From Deltaproteobacteria bacterium (GTDB lineage Bacteria; Desulfobacterota; Desulfarculia; Adiutricales; Adiutricaceae): a stretch of 52,216 nucleotides of DNA. Positions 1 through 8,481 of the stretch are shown one piece after another; the first letter of the stretch is position 1, and every line of letters starts with the position of its first letter. The notes beneath the pieces were generated by a model, which saw only the letters and a list, made by a program, of their open reading frames with translations, did not search any database and was not told the DNA's origin. Both the position numbers and the translations under genes were made by a program. The stretch is from contig JAISYP010000156.1 in assembly GCA_031269825.1 (NCBI GenBank), forward strand, positions 1 through 52,216, given 5' to 3'.

Positions 1-96
1 TCCGATCGTGATCTAGAGATCTGGGGTTTTGGGAAAAATTTCCTGTCAGAAGCCCAAAAAAAATTTTGTCCCGGGAAATTCCTGTTTTTTAAAAAA

Positions 97-145
97 GGGG
101 GTTTTCGCGAAGCCATCAATTTTAGACTTCTCGCGAAACCATCAT
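97..145. repeat. two end-motif copies of an inverted-repeat element
   Basis: Two nearby copies of one motif, TTTTCGCGAAGCCATCA (about 102-118) and CTTCTCGCGAAACCATCA (about 128-145). The same motif forms the ends of the ~115 bp elements at 13641-13755 and 39683-39799. Here no internal element sequence lies between them, so this looks like a decayed or nested insertion, directly beside the IS630-like remnant that follows. Confidence 0.5.
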
Positions 146-164
146 TCGTAAGAGCTCCTTCCAT

Positions 165-370
165 TCGGCTAAAGAGTTAGTTAAGAGATCTATTCGTTTA
201 TCGAACTCTATAATAATTATTAGCAAGTTTATCATGGGATGGCCAAAGATGAAGATATATTGACTCAAGTTGAAAAAGCTAAGTCCGCTCTGGCCGCGTC
301 CAAAGCTCAAGTTCAGGGGCGGCTCTTTTGATTGATAAAGGGTGAACGGATTATAGCTCCAGTACCCTAG
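165..370 (+). pseudogene. 3' end remnant of an IS630-like transposase
   Basis: This stretch is nearly the same as 44631-44838, which is the 3' end of a decayed IS630-family transposase. Read with one frame correction it gives a SAKELVK-IYSFIE segment, an in-frame TAG, then a KVEKAKSAL-like tail ending at a TGA near 329-331. That matches the usual IS630 C-terminus (a helix after the last catalytic Glu). One base is missing relative to the other copy in the TTAAGAGATCT stretch. Nothing of the catalytic core is present here. The adjacent inverted-repeat end motifs suggest that the internal part was lost. Confidence 0.6.
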
Positions 371-385
371 ATTTCCCCCCGCCGC

Positions 386-3334
386 CTACCGCCGATTCCA
401 CCGGTAATGGCCAAACGTCCAAGGCTTTAAATTCGCCCGGCCTTCGATTTCATCGGAGCCACTGGTGGGAGGATCTGGACTAGCCAGTTCCCGAACCTCG
501 CGGGATTTCCGTCGCTCCTGAAGATTTTTCACTGTTTGACGAAGCCGGCCGGCGGTGATGAGGGCCAGTTTTTCCGAGCCACCTTTGGTTGGCGGTTCCT
601 TGACCATCAGCTCAAAGGAGGCCCAGTCGCTGGGTAAGCCCGCCTCAGCCAAAATCTTCTTCATGGTTTCATGAACACCCCGCGCCTCTTGACGAGCGCC
701 CACCGCGGCTAAAGCCAGGATCAGCTCCATCGCCGCCTCCACTAGCTGGGGGCTGATGGTCTTTAGCTCCGGGCCCGGCTCAAACCGCGTGAACAATTCC
801 GCGGCGTCGGTTAAACGGCCTGTCTTAAAATAACCTAAGATCAAGTTATAGAGCGTCTTAGCCCGGTACACGGGCATCTGGCCCTGACGCCCCAGCTCCT
901 TGGAGCGCTCATAAATGGCCTGAGCCACCTCCAACCAACCGGCCTGGCCCAAAGCGCTGACCACGTTGACCATGGCCTGGGCTAAGCGCGGACGCGCCGA
1001 ACCACTTCGCCCGAACTCTTCCATCTCCGCCAAAAGAGCCACCGCTTCCTCAAGTTTTCCGGCCTCGGCTCTAAAGGTGATCCGATTAAAAGCGGCCTTG
1101 GACCATTCGCCCAATACCGCGGCTGAGGCCGACTGGCCCAGCCGCAGTAAGGACTGATAGACCTTTTGGGCTTCGGCTACTTGCCCCACCGACTCCAAAG
1201 CGGTCACTAAATTAACCAAGGAACTGGCCCACTCTTCCAGTCCCTCATGGTCGGTCACCAAACCTTCCATGGTCAAAAAAACCTCGCGGGCCAAATCTAA
1301 CTTTTGCGGGGTCGTTAGGTCATCGGGCGACGATAAACGTTTTTTCCGCGCCAAGACGGAATTGGAGACAACATTAATAATAAAGCTCGCCGCCCGGATT
1401 CTTTCTTCCAAGTAATCCTGGGGCCCCAAACCAGTGGTTATCTTCTGAAAGAGCGATTCGGCCAGCCTTAACCGACCCAGATCCATGGCCGCCTGAATCA
1501 GTTCCACCGTCGCCTCCACCTGGAGCGCGGCGAGCAGGGGACTAGGCCTTAACCGCTCGATGAAGTCCAATAGCTCCAAGCCTTCCAAAACCAACAGACG
1601 GCGGACGTAATCACACAGAAGGTTAAAAGCGGCCAAACCATGATTGTCAATGACCGTATCGCTCGGTTGTAGGTTATTAAATTCCTCAAACAATTCCCGC
1701 GCCTCGGTCAAACGGCCAGCTGTCCCCAAACAGCTGATCAGGTTAACCATGGCTTTGGACTTTTCCGCCTCCACCGCTAAGGTGGCCGGTAAAGTTCCCA
1801 TCTTCTGGAACAGCTCTTTGGCCTCATCCAGACGCGTTTCCAAAGCCAAAGCCGTGATCAACGCGAAATGGGAGCGGGCTTGGGCGAGGATAATTTCTTC
1901 GGGCCCCTTTAACTCCATCAAAAAATGATGGAGTTTCAGGGCCTCTTCCTTAAAGCCCAACCGAGCGTAACCATCCACTAACCCCAAAGCGGCCGAGGCC
2001 AAGTCGACTTCGTGATCCGGCAACGCCTGATATTGGCTAAAATGCTCAAACACCAACAGGGCTAGCCCCATCCGCCCGGCCTGGGCTAACCCCAATAATA
2101 GGTTAATGGCCGCCTCCGCTTGGCTGGCCAAGGACAATCCGACCCCTAAGTGGCTTAAACGGCGGTACAGCGACAGAGCCTCGTCCCAACGCCTTTGATC
2201 CAGGTAACCCAACATCAAGGCGGCCACGGCCCGGGTTTTTTCCTCCTCGGCCCGCTCCTGAGGGGCTAACCCGGCCAATTCCCTCAGTAAAGTCTCCGCT
2301 TCCGGCCACATTCGCGACTCGCTGTACAAAACCACCAGGTTAGCCGCCGCCTTGGCCCTGAAATCATTGACGTCGTCCTCTAGCCCCGCCAAAAAGGCGT
2401 AACGTTCCCTAGCCAAATCCCAACGCCCCGCCCGCGCGTAAGCGTAGACTAAATCACAAGCCCCTCGAGCCAAAAACTCCCGCGCGTCTAAATCCATGGC
2501 CGCGAACGCCCAGTAGACCTCGGCCGCCTCATCAGCCCGGCCATCGAAAACATAACCGGAGATCAAATTAATAGTGGCCTTGGCCACGGTTTGAGCCAGC
2601 TCTTCCCGGCGGTCAACATCCAAATCCTGGAACCCGGCCGGTGATTGGGAACCGACCAAAGATAATCGCGGGGGGTTAAATTCCCCCGAATCAGGTTTGG
2701 TTAATTGTCCGAGCCCCCCCGACTGGCCCAAAGCTGGAACCAAACTTAAAGTCGCCCGACCCCTCAGCAAAATAGGCTGAGCGATGGCCATGATTTGATC
2801 GTGATAGCTCTTGGCTTTAGCCGTGTTCCCGGCCTGGATGGCCGCGGTCAACAAATAGAAAGCCGCCTTGGATCGATCCAGCGCCACGCTTCCTGATTGC
2901 CCCAAAACGCGCGTTGTCCGGTAAACCCGTTCCGCCTCCCCGATCTGGTGGTCGCCCACCAAATGGGCCACCAGACGAGAGCCAGTCAAAGCCCGCCAGC
3001 CCAAAACCTGACGGGAACGACCAAACATCTTGATCTGTTGGTAAAGTTTTAAAGCTGGCGCCCATTGACCATTCGTGACAAAAACCTCAACCAAGCCGCT
3101 GGCCGCTTGAGCTAGGCTGGGCCAAGCCTCCATCGCCAAGCCATATTCCTCGACCATGGCCTCAAAAAGAGAGCGAGCTCGCAAAAGACCAACCGCGCCT
3201 TGGGCCGTAAGTCGAACGCGCCGCGTGGGCTCGTTAGTTTTACCCGCCAACCGCGAAACTTCGCGCGAATCAGCCATAATTCGCTCTAACTTTAAAATGT
3301 AGGTTTGGAGCCTATTTTTTTCAAGAATGGTCAT
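386..3334 (-). CDS. large TPR/PPR-like helical-repeat protein (982 aa)
   Basis: I do not recognise a named family. The protein is built almost wholly of helix-turn-helix repeats of about 38-40 residues. A typical unit is NLISCLGTAGRLTEARELF followed by a second helix and a short linker, and another is NLILGYFKTGRLTDAAELF. The G(R/K)LxEAxxLF signature resembles PPR and TPR repeats, but the period is longer than the usual 34-35. Roughly twenty units follow a short basic start; the C-terminus (last ~80 residues) is charged and probably disordered. There is no signal peptide, membrane segment or catalytic motif, so a cytoplasmic protein- or RNA-binding superhelix is the likely role. The ATG is preceded by GGAG at proper spacing. 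The gene stands alone between an IS remnant and a 1.6 kb gap. Confidence 0.85.
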   Translation of the reverse strand: MTILEKNRLQTYILKLERIMADSREVSRLAGKTNEPTRRVRLTAQGAVGLLRARSLFEAMVEEYGLAMEAWPSLAQAASGLVEVFVTNGQWAPALKLYQQIKMFGRSRQVLGWRALTGSRLVAHLVGDHQIGEAERVYRTTRVLGQSGSVALDRSKAAFYLLTAAIQAGNTAKAKSYHDQIMAIAQPILLRGRATLSLVPALGQSGGLGQLTKPDSGEFNPPRLSLVGSQSPAGFQDLDVDRREELAQTVAKATINLISGYVFDGRADEAAEVYWAFAAMDLDAREFLARGACDLVYAYARAGRWDLARERYAFLAGLEDDVNDFRAKAAANLVVLYSESRMWPEAETLLRELAGLAPQERAEEEKTRAVAALMLGYLDQRRWDEALSLYRRLSHLGVGLSLASQAEAAINLLLGLAQAGRMGLALLVFEHFSQYQALPDHEVDLASAALGLVDGYARLGFKEEALKLHHFLMELKGPEEIILAQARSHFALITALALETRLDEAKELFQKMGTLPATLAVEAEKSKAMVNLISCLGTAGRLTEARELFEEFNNLQPSDTVIDNHGLAAFNLLCDYVRRLLVLEGLELLDFIERLRPSPLLAALQVEATVELIQAAMDLGRLRLAESLFQKITTGLGPQDYLEERIRAASFIINVVSNSVLARKKRLSSPDDLTTPQKLDLAREVFLTMEGLVTDHEGLEEWASSLVNLVTALESVGQVAEAQKVYQSLLRLGQSASAAVLGEWSKAAFNRITFRAEAGKLEEAVALLAEMEEFGRSGSARPRLAQAMVNVVSALGQAGWLEVAQAIYERSKELGRQGQMPVYRAKTLYNLILGYFKTGRLTDAAELFTRFEPGPELKTISPQLVEAAMELILALAAVGARQEARGVHETMKKILAEAGLPSDWASFELMVKEPPTKGGSEKLALITAGRLRQTVKNLQERRKSREVRELASPDPPTSGSDEIEGRANLKPWTFGHYRWNRR

Positions 3335-4143
3335 ATAACTCCGGCCAAGACAGGAAAAAAAAATAACTTAATTCAAAAGCGTCCGGTGGGACAGGCGTTA
3401 TTGTTGGCCCAAAACGCTAATAGCCAAATGAAATGGCTAAAACCCGGGCCATAGAAATGTACCAAGTTTTTTTAGTCTAGTCCAGATGACAAGGTATGTT
3501 GAAATCAACGAGAGGTATAACTGGAAAAATCTAATATCGCCAACAGTTTTAAAAGACAACCTTTTTAGTCGTTCAGCCTACCGCAATCCACGTATTTTAT
3601 AATCAATAGCCTGAGTAAAGCGCAATATTGGTTTTCCTAAACCAAATATGACTCCAGAGAAAGCCAGGTTAAGATCAACTTCTTCTCATAATTGACCAGA
3701 AAAAAAGGGAATTTTTTTTCACCCTGGCCCATCTGGTCAAATTTTTTTTAGCCCAAAAAATTAGGCGCGCCTGGTTCCCTGACCCTTGACCATAAATTAG
3801 GCTATTTTTTCTTGTTTCCCATCAGACTATTCATTTTTGACCTTAATAAGCCCCAATAGCCGGACAATTTTCAACCGCGGCTCCATATTTTGGGAGCCTA
3901 TTACGCGACCCACAAAATGTAGGCTAATTTTTTAAATATCGCCCAAAAACAAAAGCCTTAACCCAAACCATCGCCATTTCCATATTTTAAGACTTAAGGC
4001 GGCGAAGGTCGAGCCAGTCTTTAGACTATTACTTATAATTAAGGGTGGATTTTAACTTTTTACCGTTAGACTAGTCAATTATGGGCGGATCGATATTTCG
4101 CCAATAATCGCCATTATGGCTTTAATCGCCTTTAATGGCTCAA

Positions 4144-4279
4144 TAATAAAAAGTCCCAAAAGCTTATTTAGACGCGAGTTTTTGCTGACCACAAAATATG
4201 GGACGCGACCTTAATAAAAAGTCCCCAAGCCTTATATAGGGGCTAGTTTTCGCTAACCACAAAATATGGGGCGTAATCA
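4144..4279. repeat. tandem repeat, two units of 68 bp
   Basis: Unit 1 begins at 4144 and unit 2 at 4212, both with TAATAAAAAGTCCC. They share TAATAAAAAG at the start and ACCACAAAATATGGG near the end, with a more divergent middle. In each unit a GTCCC-type run near the start can pair with a GGG-type run near the end: GTCCC (4153-4157) with GGGAC (4200-4204), and CCCC (4223-4226) with GGGG (4268-4271). The longer C-run matched by a longer G-run hints at conserved pairing. Confidence 0.6.
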
Positions 4280-4550
4280 TAAACGTGGCTTTTAATAAAA
4301 CGCGCCCCAATGAAAGCCATGGTCACTATTTTTCCAAGAACGCTAAATATGGCCGCGACGACCAAAATCACTCAACCTATGGGAGCTTCGCCAAAAAATG
4401 GCGCTTTTCATCAATAAACCTTAAAGGCGAAAATATCCAGCAATTTCTTAGGATCGTAAATATAGGCCAAGATCGCCTGGATTAATCAAGATGTGGACAT
4501 TAGCGCCTAAAACACTAAAATTTTCGCGCGTAGTATTTTTAGCCTTTTTG

Positions 4551-4594
4551 GGTAATTAGGGTAATTTAGATAATTTGGATAATTTGGATAATTG
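4551..4594. repeat. short tandem repeat, 9-10 bp unit
   Basis: About five consecutive copies of a GGTAATTTA / GATAATTTG unit in the AT-rich gap before the AI-2E-type gene. No function can be assigned. Confidence 0.6.
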
Positions 4595-4971
4595 AAAAAA
4601 TTTGGCCTTCTAGCCAACCCTATTAGGCTAAAAAGAAGGCCAGTTCCACCCCAGATCTGGAGAGCCGATTAACGATCCCCGCCAAAACGCGTCCTCAAAA
4701 AAACTCTAGGTTAATCTCAAATCCACGAAAATAATAGAATAATCGCTTCCCGCGATCGGGTTAAAGGAACCCTTGGGGAACAAAAACTAGTCATCTTCGG
4801 AGTTGGCCAAAAAGGGGTTTTCAGAAGCGCCCAAACATGTTATCTTGTTAGATGTCCTCACCCCTTAGGATCCACCAACCCCAACCGATCCAGGAACAAT
4901 TTTAGCGGCGTGTTTAAAGGATTCGCTCCCCACTTTGGGGCTCGATTTTATAAGTTTAAGGATAAACCGCC

Positions 4972-6036
4972 ATGAGCCCCACCCATACCCACCACAAGTC
5001 GTTTGGCTTAAAGATGTTCATTGGCCTGGGCTCCCTCATTATGCTGGGAGCTATCATGACCTATTTGAAGATCATCTTGCTGCCCATGGTTCTAGCTTTT
5101 TTCATCACCTGTATCTTGAACCCCCTGGCCATAGTTTTCCAACATTGGAAGTTGCCCCGCCCTCTGGCCATCTTGGCCACGCTCCTGCTCGGGCTCGCCA
5201 TCATTTGGTTGACGGCCAACTTCATGTTTATGAGCTTAGTGGCGTTCCGGGATGGCTTCCCCGCCTACCAAGAGAGTCTAGACGCGCTCTTTGGCCAATT
5301 AACCGCCTTTCGCGACAGCCGCTTTAGTTTCCTGACCTTTGATCTCATTAAGACCCACTTGGACTCATTTTCCTTTGGTCAGTTCTTTGGTGACCTTTTC
5401 AACAACTTTTTCTCCCTAACAGGTTATTTGTTATTGACCGCCGTCTTTATTCTGTATTTTTTGCCCGCTATCCCCGCTTTTCCCGAAAAACTTAAACAAG
5501 CCTTCCCCGGCTCGCGGGGCGAGGAACTATCCCAAGCCGTCCAGGGATTAAGCCAGCAAATCCAGCGTTATATTCTAGCGAAAAGTTTGTTAAGCGCGGG
5601 TCTTGGTTTTTTGGTGGGGCTAGTCTGTAAGCTTTTTGGGGTGGATTTCGCGACGACTTGGGGAATGTTCGCCTTTTTTCTTAATTTTATTCCCACTTTA
5701 GGAGCTGTCACGGCTAGCTTAATGCCCGCCATATTGGCGACCATTCAGTTTGGTTTGGGGACGGGCGTTTGGCTTTTGGTCGTCTTAATCTTCATCATGG
5801 CTCTATCGGGCAATTTTCTAGAGCCCTTGATCTTAGGCCGCAGCGTCAACCTCTCCCCGACCATCGCTTTCCTGTCGATCTTGGCCTGGGGCTGGTTATG
5901 GGGTGGCATTGGCATGATCATCGCCGTCCCGGCCACGGCCATTGTCAAGTTCGCTTGCGACCGCCTGACGGGTTTAAAGCCAGTGGGCCATTTGATGGGC
6001 TCATTAATAATGAAAAAGAAAAACAATGTAGGTTAA
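4972..6036 (+). CDS. AI-2E family transporter (PerM-like), 354 aa
   Basis: Integral membrane protein of the AI-2E/PerM exporter family. It shows about eight hydrophobic segments: paired segments near residues 12-60, one near 70-85, and five to six from about 145 to the end. Typical family features are the soluble loop after the third segment and the FFLNFIPTLGA and GNFLEPLILGRSVNLSP motifs, the latter being the family's best-conserved C-terminal stretch. Family members export autoinducer-like or other small molecules, or act in ion exchange; the substrate here cannot be read from sequence. Length is normal. The ATG follows AAGGAT at good spacing. It is monocistronic, flanked by AT-rich gaps. 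Confidence 0.9.
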   Translation: MSPTHTHHKSFGLKMFIGLGSLIMLGAIMTYLKIILLPMVLAFFITCILNPLAIVFQHWKLPRPLAILATLLLGLAIIWLTANFMFMSLVAFRDGFPAYQESLDALFGQLTAFRDSRFSFLTFDLIKTHLDSFSFGQFFGDLFNNFFSLTGYLLLTAVFILYFLPAIPAFPEKLKQAFPGSRGEELSQAVQGLSQQIQRYILAKSLLSAGLGFLVGLVCKLFGVDFATTWGMFAFFLNFIPTLGAVTASLMPAILATIQFGLGTGVWLLVVLIFIMALSGNFLEPLILGRSVNLSPTIAFLSILAWGWLWGGIGMIIAVPATAIVKFACDRLTGLKPVGHLMGSLIMKKKNNVG

Positions 6037-6353
6037 AAAACTAAATATCAGAAAACTTTAGCTATAATAACTTATTAAATTTATAAATACTATTAGTATT
6101 TTTAAATTAAATACATTTATACTTGTTTAACACAGGTATTTATATAAACAAATAACCTTAATTATGGAGAAATAATTATCAGCGTTTAGATCAAATTTAT
6201 TTATGATTAGATTAAAGGAAAAGTTAAAACATCAAATACCGATCATACTATAGTTGGGAATAAGGGAACGGAGGGAGCTCCATTGGGGAAGACTAATAAT
6301 GGCTAATAATAGCTGGATAGGCCAAAAGGATTCCCGCTCCCAGCGCCCAAAGT
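6037..6353. other. AT-rich intergenic region
   Basis: About 317 bp between the convergent transporter and panD genes. The first 200 bp are very AT-rich, with no open frame, promoter pair or clear terminator that I can support. Confidence 0.5.
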
Positions 6354-6722
6354 CTAGACCACCCGGCTCAGGTCTTGACCCAGGATCCGGTTGCGCGCGT
6401 CAACTCTGACCACTTTGGGCGAGAAGTTGACCGCCTCGGCTTCCTCGATTTGGGCGAAAGCCATGACAATAACCAGATCCCCAACTGACGCTAGCCTCGC
6501 CGCCGCGCCATTAAGGCACAAAAGGCCCGGTTCGTTAGAGGTCAGACAATAAGTCTCAAAGCGTTCCCCGGTGTTGACGTTGGCGATGAGAACCTTCTCA
6601 TGCTCATACATCCCAGCCGCGCGCGTGAGGGCGCGGTCGATGGTCACGCTTCCCTCGTAGCCTAATTCGGTTTTTATCACCGTGGCCCGATGGATCTTGG
6701 ATTTTAAGAGAGTTACGGTCAT
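6354..6722 (-). CDS. panD: aspartate 1-decarboxylase
   Basis: Converts L-aspartate to beta-alanine for pantothenate synthesis, using a pyruvoyl group made by self-cleavage. The cleavage pair Gly24-Ser25 lies in EGSVTID exactly as in characterised enzymes, with Lys9, Arg54, Thr57 and Tyr58 also conserved and an NGAAA motif at residue 71. The 122-aa length is typical. It is the last gene of panG-panB-panC-panD, and its ATG overlaps the panC stop as ATGA, pointing to translational coupling. The PanZ maturation factor known in enterobacteria is not seen nearby. Confidence 0.97.
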   Translation of the reverse strand: MTVTLLKSKIHRATVIKTELGYEGSVTIDRALTRAAGMYEHEKVLIANVNTGERFETYCLTSNEPGLLCLNGAAARLASVGDLVIVMAFAQIEEAEAVNFSPKVVRVDARNRILGQDLSRVV

Positions 6723-7579
6723 TTATTGTCCAAGCCTTTCCATAAAAAATTATCAATCAAGCGCGTCTTTCCCACATAAGCGGCCACGGCCACCAAGGTA
6801 TCCCGGGTCAACTCCTCCACCACCGTTAGCCCCTCGGTCTCCACGAACTCAATATAATCTTTGGCGATTAATGGAGCTTGTCGCTCCAGGATTTCCGCCA
6901 TGGCCGACTTAATCTCCGCCACTTGGGTCACCCCAGCTCGGGCCATCGCCTCGGCCCGGACGAGGGCCTGGTGGATGAGCGGGGCCACGCGCCTTTCCGT
7001 TTCCGAAAGATACGCGTTCCGGGAGCTTAAGGCCAACCCGTCGGGCTCGCGAACAGTTGGACAGGGAACCATGACTAGATCTAAACACAGATCCTCGACC
7101 ATCCTTTTGAGGATGAAAAACTGCTGCGCGTCTTTCAGGCCAAAATAAGCCCGCCGTGGCTCTAAAATCAAAAACAGTTTTAAAACCACCGTTAACACGC
7201 CCCGAAAATGAGTCGGCCGAGAGCGCCCACAAAGATTAACGCTCAAAGCCGGGGCCTCCACGTAAGTGGCGTAACCTGGCGGGTAAATCGCCTCTGGCTG
7301 GGGATGGAAAATAAGCCCGACCCCCAAAGAGGAACACAAATCCACGTCCCGGGCGAAATCTCGGGGGTATTTGTCCAGATCCTCGTTGGGGCCAAACTGG
7401 GTGGGGTTGACAAAGACGCTCACCACCACCTGGTCGTTTTCCTCTTTGGCTCGCCGAATGAGACTAGCGTGTCCCGCGTGGAGGTAACCCATGGTGGGCG
7501 TTAACCCCACGGATTGACCCTGGGCTCGCCAGGCCCGGGTTATAGCCCGGGCCTGGGCGACGGTTTCAACTATTTCCAT
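6719..7579 (-). CDS. panC: pantothenate synthetase
   Basis: Joins pantoate and beta-alanine with ATP through a pantoyl-adenylate. It has the nucleotidyltransferase HIGH-type motif in PTMGYLHAGHASLI (about residues 28-41), then FVNPTQF and the late LALSSRNAYLS segment that carries the KMSKS-like function. At 286 aa it is full length. It sits between panB (51 bp upstream) and panD (4-bp overlap). The upstream spacer carries a short tandem repeat, and the ribosome site (GAGAG) is weak. Confidence 0.97.
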   Translation of the reverse strand: MEIVETVAQARAITRAWRAQGQSVGLTPTMGYLHAGHASLIRRAKEENDQVVVSVFVNPTQFGPNEDLDKYPRDFARDVDLCSSLGVGLIFHPQPEAIYPPGYATYVEAPALSVNLCGRSRPTHFRGVLTVVLKLFLILEPRRAYFGLKDAQQFFILKRMVEDLCLDLVMVPCPTVREPDGLALSSRNAYLSETERRVAPLIHQALVRAEAMARAGVTQVAEIKSAMAEILERQAPLIAKDYIEFVETEGLTVVEELTRDTLVAVAAYVGKTRLIDNFLWKGLDNK

Positions 7580-7603
7580 GGCTGGATCTCTCGATCATTT
7601 AAG

Positions 7604-7640
7604 ACATCGATCTTTCAATACATCGATCTATCAATACATT
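7604..7640. repeat. 16-bp tandem repeat at the panB/panC junction
   Basis: Two and a third copies of ACATCGATC(T/A)TTCAAT-like units (7604-7619, 7620-7635, partial to 7640). The panB stop codon (7631-7633) lies inside the second unit, so the repeat covers both the panB end and the panC leader. Confidence 0.7.
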
Positions 7641-8458
7641 TTGGGGATAGAAGTCTCTGGATCCCCGAAACAATGCTCTGGCCCAGGAAACTGGCCCGCC
7701 TTGACCTCGCTAACAAACTGGCCAAAGGCCTTTTTGATCAGTTCCCCGGCCTCGGCGTATTTTTTGACAAACTTCGGGGAGAACCCGTCAAACAGACCCA
7801 ATAGATCATGATAAACCAAAACCTGGCCATCGCAATGGGGGCCCGCCCCAATCCCAATGGTTGGGATGGGTAGCTCCTCGGTTAGTCGTTTCATGACCAG
7901 GGGGGGGACGCATTCCACCACCACGGCGAAAGCCCCAGCCTCCGCCACGGCTTGCCCATCCGCGAACAATTTATTGACCGCCTCCTCGCCTTTGCCCTGG
8001 ATCTTAAACCCGCCCATCGCGTTAACCGATTGGGGGGTTAACCCAATATGGCCCACCACGGGAATCGAAGCGTCCACGATGGCCCTAATCTGGTTGGCCA
8101 CCACGACCCCGCCCTCCAGTTTCACGGCCTGGGCTCGACCTTCTTTCAGTAACCGACCAGCGTTCTCCACCGCTTGGGGAACCGAAACCTGATAGGACAT
8201 AAAAGGCATGTCGGCCACCACTAAGGCGTTTTGAGCGCCTCGCGCGACCGCCTTTGTGTGGTGAATGATATCTTCCATGGTCACCGAAATGGTGTCCGGG
8301 TAACCGAGGATAACATTGCCTAGGGAATCGCCCACCAAGATCGAGTCCACCCCAGCGCTGTCCACTAGGCGAGCGAAAGAGTAATCATAGGCCGTGAGCA
8401 TGGTCAATTTTCGGCCACTGATTTTGGCGGCCGCGAAAGTCGAGACGGTTGTTCTCAT
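7631..8458 (-). CDS. panB: 3-methyl-2-oxobutanoate hydroxymethyltransferase
   Basis: Transfers a hydroxymethyl group from methylene-tetrahydrofolate to 2-oxoisovalerate, making ketopantoate, the first step towards pantothenate. The TIM-barrel signatures are all there: MLTAYDYSFA, VGDSLGNV (Mg-binding Asp), VADMPFMSY, KLEGG and the catalytic Glu in VVVECVP, then PTIGIGAG. At 275 aa it is slightly longer than usual. The ATG has AAGGAAG upstream. It lies 23 bp after panG. Its last codons run into the 16-bp repeat. Confidence 0.97.
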   Translation of the reverse strand: MRTTVSTFAAAKISGRKLTMLTAYDYSFARLVDSAGVDSILVGDSLGNVILGYPDTISVTMEDIIHHTKAVARGAQNALVVADMPFMSYQVSVPQAVENAGRLLKEGRAQAVKLEGGVVVANQIRAIVDASIPVVGHIGLTPQSVNAMGGFKIQGKGEEAVNKLFADGQAVAEAGAFAVVVECVPPLVMKRLTEELPIPTIGIGAGPHCDGQVLVYHDLLGLFDGFSPKFVKKYAEAGELIKKAFGQFVSEVKAGQFPGPEHCFGDPETSIPKMY

Positions 8459-8481
8459 AAGACGTTCTTCCTTATTGGCGG

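Larger units (their letters stand above)
3335..4971. other. 1.6 kb non-coding, repeat-rich region
   Basis: No convincing gene is seen. The region is moderately AT-rich and scattered with degenerate ACAAAATATGGG-like motifs (about 3885, 4190, 4258). It holds a hairpin at 3879-3898 (GGCTCC / GGAGCC arms). AGCCTA and TAGGCT arms around 3895-3926 are followed by six T, which could end a transcript on the plus strand. A tandem repeat and a short microsatellite are listed separately. A 66-codon open frame at 4285-4485 has no ribosome site and no family resemblance. Confidence 0.6.

Noticed and set aside
4285-4485. 66-codon open frame on the plus strand
   Set aside because: No ribosome site, low-complexity AT-rich setting within repeats, and no family resemblance.
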